NCBI RefSeq assembly: GCF_900091625.1
Contig: NZ_FMIC01000002.1
Span: 4,464,001-4,528,000 of the forward strand
Origin: Micromonospora peucetia
GTDB lineage: Bacteria; Actinomycetota; Actinomycetes; Mycobacteriales; Micromonosporaceae
DNA: 64,000 nt
Reading direction: 5' to 3'
Made by a program: the position numbers and the translations under genes. The notes under the pieces are model-generated. The model was not told the DNA's origin. It saw only the letters and a program-made list of their open reading frames with translations, and made no database searches. This document shows, in pieces, positions 58,639 to 64,000 of the stretch (the stretch's first letter is position 1; each line of letters begins with the position of its first letter).

Positions 58639-60015
58639 TCAGTTCACGGCGAACCGGCGCGGTCCAGCCCGGCCGGGCCGCTCACCGAGGCAGTCGGCGT
58701 TGTAATCGTCAAGCTGTCGCTGCGCCTGCGATGAGGCTTCGGCGAATCGCCGGTCCGGGTCAGCGCCGCAGGCCAGCACGTCGTCCATCGCCTGGGTGAC
58801 CACGTCATGCAGCCCGGCGAGGTCACCCAGCAGGGCTCCCCTGGCCGCGTACGAGCCGTCGGAGGCGTCGAGCTGATCGAGCGCCGCCCGGTGCTGGGGG
58901 CTGGCTTCGAACCAGCCCTCGCTGTCGAGGAGATCGACGCTCGACCGGGTGACCGGCATGAACCGGGTAGTCTTGTGCCGCCTGGCGGCGTGTTCGGCCG
59001 AGAGCAGGTACTGCATGAACGCCAGCGCCCCGTCCCGGGTCGCCTCATCGAGGCCATCGCTGAGCCACAGCGCGTCGCCGCCGACGACGTTCCCGGCGTA
59101 GGGGACCTCACCATTGTGGGGCATCCGGCTGGCCGTGACTTCGAACCCGCTCTGCCGGCCGGCGTCGACCATCCGGTCGGCCTCCACCGACGTACTCAGG
59201 ACGAAGGCCACCCGCTGCTCGGCGAAGGCCCGATAGTTCCGTTCCCAGGCGTCGCCGGTGCGGTCACCGATCGCGCGCACCCCGGAATAGTGGTAGTACC
59301 CGCTGCGATGGAGCTGCTGCCACCAGTGGACGAACGCGAGCATCTCCTCAGAGTCCAGCTGGACCTGCTGGGCGCGAACGGTCCGGCCGTTGTCCGGGTC
59401 GGCCAGCACGGCCCCCTGCTGCGCCACCGCCTGTTGGAAGATCCAACCGGCGTTCGGCCAGGTCACCCCGGGGCCGGCGACGCCAGTCCGACCGGCCAGC
59501 TTCCGGCACGCCGCGGTCAGCTCCGACCATGTCCGCGGGACCTCCCGTACACCGGACTTCGAGAGCAGGGAATTGTTGGTGTAAAGGAGGGTGGTCGAGG
59601 TCAAGTGTGGGAGGGCGAACAGCTCGTCACCGGAGGTGTAGTACGCGCGGGCGGCGGGCACCAGGTCGTCGATCACGACCGGGTGGCCGAGGATCTCGGT
59701 GCGCCCACCGATCGCCCGCTGCACCGGCATGAACAGCGGTTCGCCAGCATGGGTGCGCATGTCGCGAGCGAGCTGGGTGGAGGTGAAGAGGTACGACACA
59801 ATGGCGGGCCGGTGACCGCGCTGGGCCGCCCGGTGCACCTCCTCGGGCAGCGACTCGTAGGAAGAACACTCGACTATCTCGATCCGGTAGCCGGGGTGCT
59901 CCCGTTCGAAGGCCCTGGCGAGCTCACGTACCTCGGTTAAGAACAGCGGCACCGCCGGATAGCTCGGTATCCATACCTCCACCACCCGGTCCGACTGATC
60001 TGCCGCTGTCCCCAT
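58639..60015 (-). CDS. ABC-type extracellular solute-binding-like protein without signal peptide
   Basis: A 458-residue protein with the fold of UgpB/sugar-binding proteins: FEREHPGYRIEIVE near residue 35, LPHLTSTTLLYTNNSLLSK near 130, PRTWSELTAACRKLA, GDALWLSDGLDEATRDGALAFMQYL and a C-terminal AMDDVLACG. It starts at ATG 60015 after GGAGAG and goes straight into VVEVWIPSYPAVPLF, with no signal peptide or lipobox, and no permease or ATPase gene is adjacent. It may be a cytosolic ligand-binding protein. The next 396 bases (60016-60411) are a divergent promoter region with no gene that I can support. Confidence 0.75.
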   Translation of the reverse strand: MGTAADQSDRVVEVWIPSYPAVPLFLTEVRELARAFEREHPGYRIEIVECSSYESLPEEVHRAAQRGHRPAIVSYLFTSTQLARDMRTHAGEPLFMPVQRAIGGRTEILGHPVVIDDLVPAARAYYTSGDELFALPHLTSTTLLYTNNSLLSKSGVREVPRTWSELTAACRKLAGRTGVAGPGVTWPNAGWIFQQAVAQQGAVLADPDNGRTVRAQQVQLDSEEMLAFVHWWQQLHRSGYYHYSGVRAIGDRTGDAWERNYRAFAEQRVAFVLSTSVEADRMVDAGRQSGFEVTASRMPHNGEVPYAGNVVGGDALWLSDGLDEATRDGALAFMQYLLSAEHAARRHKTTRFMPVTRSSVDLLDSEGWFEASPQHRAALDQLDASDGSYAARGALLGDLAGLHDVVTQAMDDVLACGADPDRRFAEASSQAQRQLDDYNADCLGERPGRAGPRRFAVN

Positions 60016-60411
60016 CCGACACTCTCCTCTCCTCTGCGCTGTCGCCGGTCCTAGGATCGCCCGGGCCGCCGCGATCCGGCATCTTCCCGGATGCGCTTCG
60101 GTCCCGGATGCGCATCGGCGTGGCGGTGGGCACAGCCGAAGAAGCACCGTCCGGCCAAAAGGGCCCACCATGTAACCCATCACCGGCACCCGCCGTACGG
60201 GCGGTTCCTCTGTGAATGGGCGCCGGCGACGGACGATCGGCTGGCGGCGGTGAGGGCGCGCGGCGACCCGGAAGACGTGTTCCGGCGCAACCACAACGGC
60301 CCACCAGCACCCGGTTGACGGCGAGCGGTGGCTGGGCCACCCGGTATGCTGCGGTACAGATCGGCACCATCGTGTCGGTCCAGGCGGCCGTAACCATGCC
60401 GGGGAGGGTCC

Positions 60412-61677
60412 GTGCGCACGCACGCCGGGGCGGACTCGCGGATTGTGGAGGTGCTGCGAGAGGCAGCGCCACAGGTGCTCGCGACCATCGTCAGCCGTTA
60501 CAGGCAGTTCGAGGCCTGTGAGGACGCCGTGCAGGAGGCCCTGCTCGCGGCCACCATACAGTGGCCCGACCAGGGGATTCCGGACAATCCACGGGCCTGG
60601 CTCACCACGGTGGCGACGCGTCGGCTCGCCGACCAGTGGCACAGCGACCAGGCGCGACGGCGGCGCGAGGCCACCGTGGTGGCGCTCGGCACGCCTACTG
60701 AGCTGGAGGCTCCCGGCCCGGACGAGGGCCCTCCGGATCGGGACGACACACTGATGCTGCTGTTCCTGTGCTGCCACCCCGACCTGTCCCCGTCCTCGCA
60801 GATGGCACTCACCCTGCGCGCCTTCGGCGGTCTGAGCACCGCCGAGATCGCCCGTGCGTTACTCACGCCGGAGTCGACTGTTGCCCAGCGGATCAGCCGG
60901 GCCAAGCAGCGGATCAGGTCCGTCGGCATCCAGTACCCGCTGTCGGGCGAGATGTACACCAGCCGGCTCCGGGTGGTGCTGCACATGCTCTATCTGATCT
61001 TCAACGAGGGGTACGCCAGCACCTCAGGGCCGGACCTGTTGCGCAGCGAGCTGACCCGGGAGGCGATCCGGTTGACCCGGACGGTGTACGGGTTGCTGCC
61101 AGACGACGGTGAGGTCGCCGGGTTACTGGCGCTGATGCTGCTCACCGAAGCCCGCAGTCAGGCCCGGACCGCCCCGGACGGCACCCTCATTCCGCTCACC
61201 GAGCAAGACCGCAGTCGCTGGAGCCAGCACGTCATCCATGAGGGCATAGCGCTCATCACACGCGCGCTGGCCTCTGGCGGGCCGGTCGGCCAGTACCAGT
61301 TGCAAGCTGCGATCGCCGCCGTCCACGCGGAGGCGGCACGGCCGCAGGACACCGACTGGCGCCAGATCTCGGCGCTGTACGAGCTACTCGAGAAGACCGC
61401 ACCCAACCCCATGATCACACTTAGCCGAGCCGTGGCGGTGGCGATGGTCCGCGGTCCAGAGGAAGGGCTGGCGCTGCTGGCGCCGCTCGACAGGGACAAG
61501 CGGATGCGTGATCACCACCGCTTCCATGCGGTGCGCGGGCACCTGCTGGAGATGGCCGGAGACCTCAACGCAGCCCGGCACTGCTACCAGGTGGCTGCGC
61601 GGCGCACCAACAGCGTGCCCGAGCAGCGCTACCTGGCCGGCCGCAGTGCCGGGCTCGGCGGATCGACGTCTCGGTAG
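60412..61677 (+). CDS. ECF sigma factor with C-terminal extension (ECF42 type)
   Basis: A 421-residue sigma factor. Sigma-2 is at residues 10-80 (YRQFEACEDAVQEALLAA, PRAWLTTVATRRLADQW), sigma-4 at about 115-175 (LRAFGGLSTAEIARALLTPESTVAQRISRAKQRI), and a TPR-like extension of over 200 residues follows (FNEGYASTSGPDLLRSELTREAIRL, AIAAVHAEAA, RFHAVRGHLLEMAGDLNAARHCYQ). GTG 60412 follows GGGAGG. ECF42 genes are typically linked to DGPF/YCII proteins, and one lies at 63580. No anti-sigma gene is present, as usual for the group. Confidence 0.9.
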   Translation: MRTHAGADSRIVEVLREAAPQVLATIVSRYRQFEACEDAVQEALLAATIQWPDQGIPDNPRAWLTTVATRRLADQWHSDQARRRREATVVALGTPTELEAPGPDEGPPDRDDTLMLLFLCCHPDLSPSSQMALTLRAFGGLSTAEIARALLTPESTVAQRISRAKQRIRSVGIQYPLSGEMYTSRLRVVLHMLYLIFNEGYASTSGPDLLRSELTREAIRLTRTVYGLLPDDGEVAGLLALMLLTEARSQARTAPDGTLIPLTEQDRSRWSQHVIHEGIALITRALASGGPVGQYQLQAAIAAVHAEAARPQDTDWRQISALYELLEKTAPNPMITLSRAVAVAMVRGPEEGLALLAPLDRDKRMRDHHRFHAVRGHLLEMAGDLNAARHCYQVAARRTNSVPEQRYLAGRSAGLGGSTSR

Positions 61678-61784
61678 CAGTACTGATCCGCCCGGCCTCC
61701 CGTTACCTCGGAGGCGACGCGCCCGGTTGATGGCCCGCACCCGGTGAGTCGTCGATCCGGCGACGCCGGGGGCGGGCCCTGCTG

Positions 61785-63371
61785 CTACCGGGTCGACGCT
61801 GGCTGCGCACCCGATCCGGCCTCGTCCGCGGGTTCCGCGGGTTCTGCGGCGTCCGATCCATCGGCACCGTCACCGCGGAACGTGACGATGATGACCACGA
61901 TCAGGGCCACCAGGAACACCGCAGAGATCGCGGCCACGACGTTCAGCCCACTGGTGAACGCGTCGCGCGCCAGCGCGATCAGCCCCGGATCGCCGCCGAC
62001 CGTGGCGGCGCCGATCGTTTCCCGAGCGCTGTCGGCCAACTCCGGGGGGTAGGCGCCAAGGTCCGCGTCGGCCATCTGGCCGCGGTAGACGGCGGCCCCG
62101 GCGCTGCCCAGCAGTGCCAGACCCAGCGATGTCCCGAAGAGGTTGCTGGTCTCGGACATCGACGCCGCGGCGCCGGCCCGCTCCGGCGGAGCGGAGCCGA
62201 CCATGATCCCGGTGCCGAGCGCGAACAGCGGCCCGATGCCGAAAGCCACCACGGCGATCGACGCCACCACCCCGATCAGCCAGCCGCTGGTCCCCGCTTG
62301 GGTAAGCACCAGCAACGCAATCGCGGAGCCGGTCAATCCCAGGATGATCACGGATCGAGGTTGCAGGCCGCGCACCAGCACCGGCGCGAGCAGGGTGCCC
62401 GCCGCGATACCCAGGCCGGTGAACGCCATCCAGAGCCCCGACTCGCCGGGCGAACGGCCGGCGACGCTCTGGATGTACTGGGCGGTGAACAGGCTGGTCC
62501 CCGCGAACGCGCCGGAGCCGATGAGCATCGCGGGCAGTACCACCCGGATCTTCCGCTGGCGGAGGAGCCGCAGGTCCAGTAGGGGGTTGGGCAGGCGGAG
62601 TTGCCGGCGGACGAAGAGGTATGTGATAGCCAGGCCGGCCACGATGGCGCCCACCGCCACCGGTAGGTTGCCGTCGCTGGTGGCGAGGTTCTTGATGCCG
62701 TAGATGATCGGCAGGATGGCTGCCAGCGACAGCGCCACGCTCGCCAGGTCGATCCGACCGACCGCCTCCGGGTTGCGGTACTCCGGCAGCAGCAGCGGCC
62801 CGGCGACCAGGAGCACCGCCATCACCGGCACCGCCAGTAGGAACACCGAACCCCACCACCAGTAGTTCAGCATGACCCCACCGATCACCGGTCCGGTCGC
62901 GCCGCCAGCGAACATGCAGGTCGCCCACACGGAGATTGCGACGCCGCGCTGCCGAGCATCCCGGAACATGTTGCTGATCAGCGCCAGGGTCGACGGCGAC
63001 ATGGTGGCCGCCGCGACACCCAACAGGGCGCGGGCGGCGATCAGCATCTCCGGGCTGGTCGAGTACGCCGAGATGGCCGATGCGACAGTGAACCCGCCCG
63101 CGCCGACCAGCAGCAGCCGGCGGCGGCCGATCCGGTCTCCCAACGTCCCCATCGTAATCAGGACGCCGGCGAGCAGGAACAGGTAGATATCGATGATCCA
63201 GAGCTGCTGACTGCTGGTGGCCCCAAGATCAGCGCTCAGATGCGGCAACGCCAGAAAGAGAACACCGCTGTCAAAGGCCACCAGTAGGGTGGCGACGCCC
63301 AGAACGGCCAGGCCGAGCCACTCTCGGCGCCCGGCGCGTTGGTTCGGCGCGGCTGAAGTCGCGTTTTGCAT
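61785..63371 (-). CDS. MFS drug exporter, DHA2 (14-helix) family
   Basis: A 528-residue transporter with the DHA2 opening LGLAVLGVATLLVAFDSGVLFLALPHLSADL, motif A GTLGDRIGRRRLLL near residue 80 and GVMLNYWWWGSVFLLAVPV near 165. Membrane helices run to about residue 500, followed by an acidic Ala/Glu tail. It sits between the ECF42 sigma gene (convergent) and the DGPF gene (divergent) and could be part of their regulon. It probably exports a toxic hydrophobic compound. Confidence 0.88.
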   Translation of the reverse strand: MQNATSAAPNQRAGRREWLGLAVLGVATLLVAFDSGVLFLALPHLSADLGATSSQQLWIIDIYLFLLAGVLITMGTLGDRIGRRRLLLVGAGGFTVASAISAYSTSPEMLIAARALLGVAAATMSPSTLALISNMFRDARQRGVAISVWATCMFAGGATGPVIGGVMLNYWWWGSVFLLAVPVMAVLLVAGPLLLPEYRNPEAVGRIDLASVALSLAAILPIIYGIKNLATSDGNLPVAVGAIVAGLAITYLFVRRQLRLPNPLLDLRLLRQRKIRVVLPAMLIGSGAFAGTSLFTAQYIQSVAGRSPGESGLWMAFTGLGIAAGTLLAPVLVRGLQPRSVIILGLTGSAIALLVLTQAGTSGWLIGVVASIAVVAFGIGPLFALGTGIMVGSAPPERAGAAASMSETSNLFGTSLGLALLGSAGAAVYRGQMADADLGAYPPELADSARETIGAATVGGDPGLIALARDAFTSGLNVVAAISAVFLVALIVVIIVTFRGDGADGSDAAEPAEPADEAGSGAQPASTR

Positions 63372-63579
63372 TCAAGTCTTCCTCTCGCACGGGCCTCAGT
63401 GGGATGAGGCACTGCATCCGTAGATTGGTCGGAGCCGGACCGGCATCTTCGACATGACCGGGGCGCGAAAGGTCGCGAAGCGTCCGCGATGCGCGTTGCC
63501 CGTGTGCTGTGGCGCACGTAAAATTCGCACGCACTGTCCGGTATGTGGACTGCACCGGGAATCCGAGAAGGAGACCAGA

Positions 63580-63942
63580 TTGAAGTACATGCTGCTCATC
63601 TACAACGACCCTGCCGCTATGGAGCGCCTTCCCCAGGCCGAGCAGGACAAGCTCATGGCGGATGTCGGCGGACTCATGGAGGAGCTCAATGCCAAGCACG
63701 AGCTGGTTGGCGGCGACGCCCTGGCGGATGCTTCGCAGACCCGGACAGTACGAGTCGTCGACGGGTCGGTGGCGACGACCGACGGTCCGTTCGTGGAGGT
63801 GAAGGAACACCTGGCGGGCTACATCATAGTCGATGTGTCGAGCTTGGAGCGGGCGATCGAGATAGCCTCGCGATGGCCGGACGCCCGCTTCGGCGCGATG
63901 GAGGTACGCCCGGTAGTCAACACGATTACCCCCGACGAGTAG
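63580..63942 (+). CDS. DGPF/YCII-related protein, ECF42 partner
   Basis: A 120-residue DGPF-domain protein: KYMLLIYNDPAAMERLPQAEQDKLM, then VVDGSVATTDGPFVEVKEHLAGY with the DGPF motif at about residues 68-71, and IEIASRWPDARFGAMEVRPV. It starts at TTG 63580 with AAGGAG 6 bases upstream. The fold is a dimeric ferredoxin-like barrel. By family association it belongs to the ECF42 sigma system encoded 2 kb upstream. A further frame may begin at GTG 63943 but runs off the window. Confidence 0.88.
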   Translation: MKYMLLIYNDPAAMERLPQAEQDKLMADVGGLMEELNAKHELVGGDALADASQTRTVRVVDGSVATTDGPFVEVKEHLAGYIIVDVSSLERAIEIASRWPDARFGAMEVRPVVNTITPDE

Positions 63943-64000
63943 GTGGGCGTCGACGTCGCCGGGATCCGACCGGCGGCGGACCCGTACCGATCGGCGAGTT

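Noticed and set aside
1..64000. tRNA, rRNA, CRISPR array, phage integrase or attachment site
   Set aside because: No cloverleaf, rRNA core, regular repeat-spacer array or integrase motif was seen on either strand by reading; a covariance scan could still find small RNAs.

Overview
The window is high-GC actinobacterial chromosome. C or G dominates third codon positions, GTG and occasional TTG starts are common, and many genes overlap start-to-stop (ATGA/GTGA). The aerobic cobalamin gene set, LTTR-free operon style, secreted M23A peptidase, amphi-Trp and DUF6348 proteins and ECF42-type sigma factor fit a filamentous actinomycete, most likely Micromonosporaceae; that placement is inference.

Layout. 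(1) 1-14.6 kb: a steroid ring C/D catabolic block with ipdA, ipdB, ipdC, ipdF and echA20 recognisable by protein sequence, plus an SDR, two MaoC-type proteins, an MDR oxidoreductase, three acyl-CoA dehydrogenases, two further crotonases and etfBA as electron acceptor. A perfect KstR2 box lies in the divergent promoter at its left end, and a second lies in front of a kstR2-like TetR gene at 15.7-16.3 kb. (2) 14.6-17.8 kb: a decayed boundary with a 5'-truncated AlkZ-like gene, a short compound repeat, a frameshifted PhoX-like phosphatase, a small amphi-Trp gene and an IS6-type transposase fragment. (3) 17.8-24.5 kb: a secreted five-FN3 protein, a DUF899 protein, a broken ABC-2 permease, an MFS exporter, an HTH regulator with a 16-bp palindromic operator, and a secreted beta-lytic-type M23 peptidase with an SH3 domain. 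(4) 24.9-29.9 kb: a 1,406-residue caspase-like/STAND NTPase/WD40 protein followed by an alpha/beta hydrolase, which looks like a conflict or programmed-death module. (5) 30.1-48.9 kb: aerobic cobalamin biosynthesis (cobF, M, L, chlID, O, BA fusion, N, G, H, IJ fusion, K) with the cobalt ECF transporter cbiMNQO, controlled by three separate AdoCbl riboswitches. (6) 49.2-55 kb: a 27-residue Trp-rich micro-ORF, a TPR protein, a zinc-ribbon methyltransferase and a B12-binding radical SAM enzyme, a possible peptide- or metabolite-tailoring locus. (7) 55-64 kb: DUF6348, two IS5-type transposase remnants, a methyltransferase, a solute-binding-like protein without a signal peptide, and an ECF42 sigma factor / MFS exporter / DGPF-protein group.

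Working together: in block 1, IpdF and IpdC modify the C/D ring CoA-thioester, EchA20 opens ring D and IpdAB opens ring C, while ACADs pass electrons to EtfBA; KstR2 is expected to gate the block. In block 5 the genes cover precorrin-2 formation to cobalt insertion, a,c-amidation and adenosylation; the late steps (cobQ, D, C, U, S, T) are not in the window. The B12-binding radical SAM enzyme of block 6 sits directly beside the pathway that makes its cofactor. The two loci most worth following as possible new systems are the caspase-STAND-WD40/hydrolase pair and the micro-ORF/TPR/methyltransferase/radical SAM locus.
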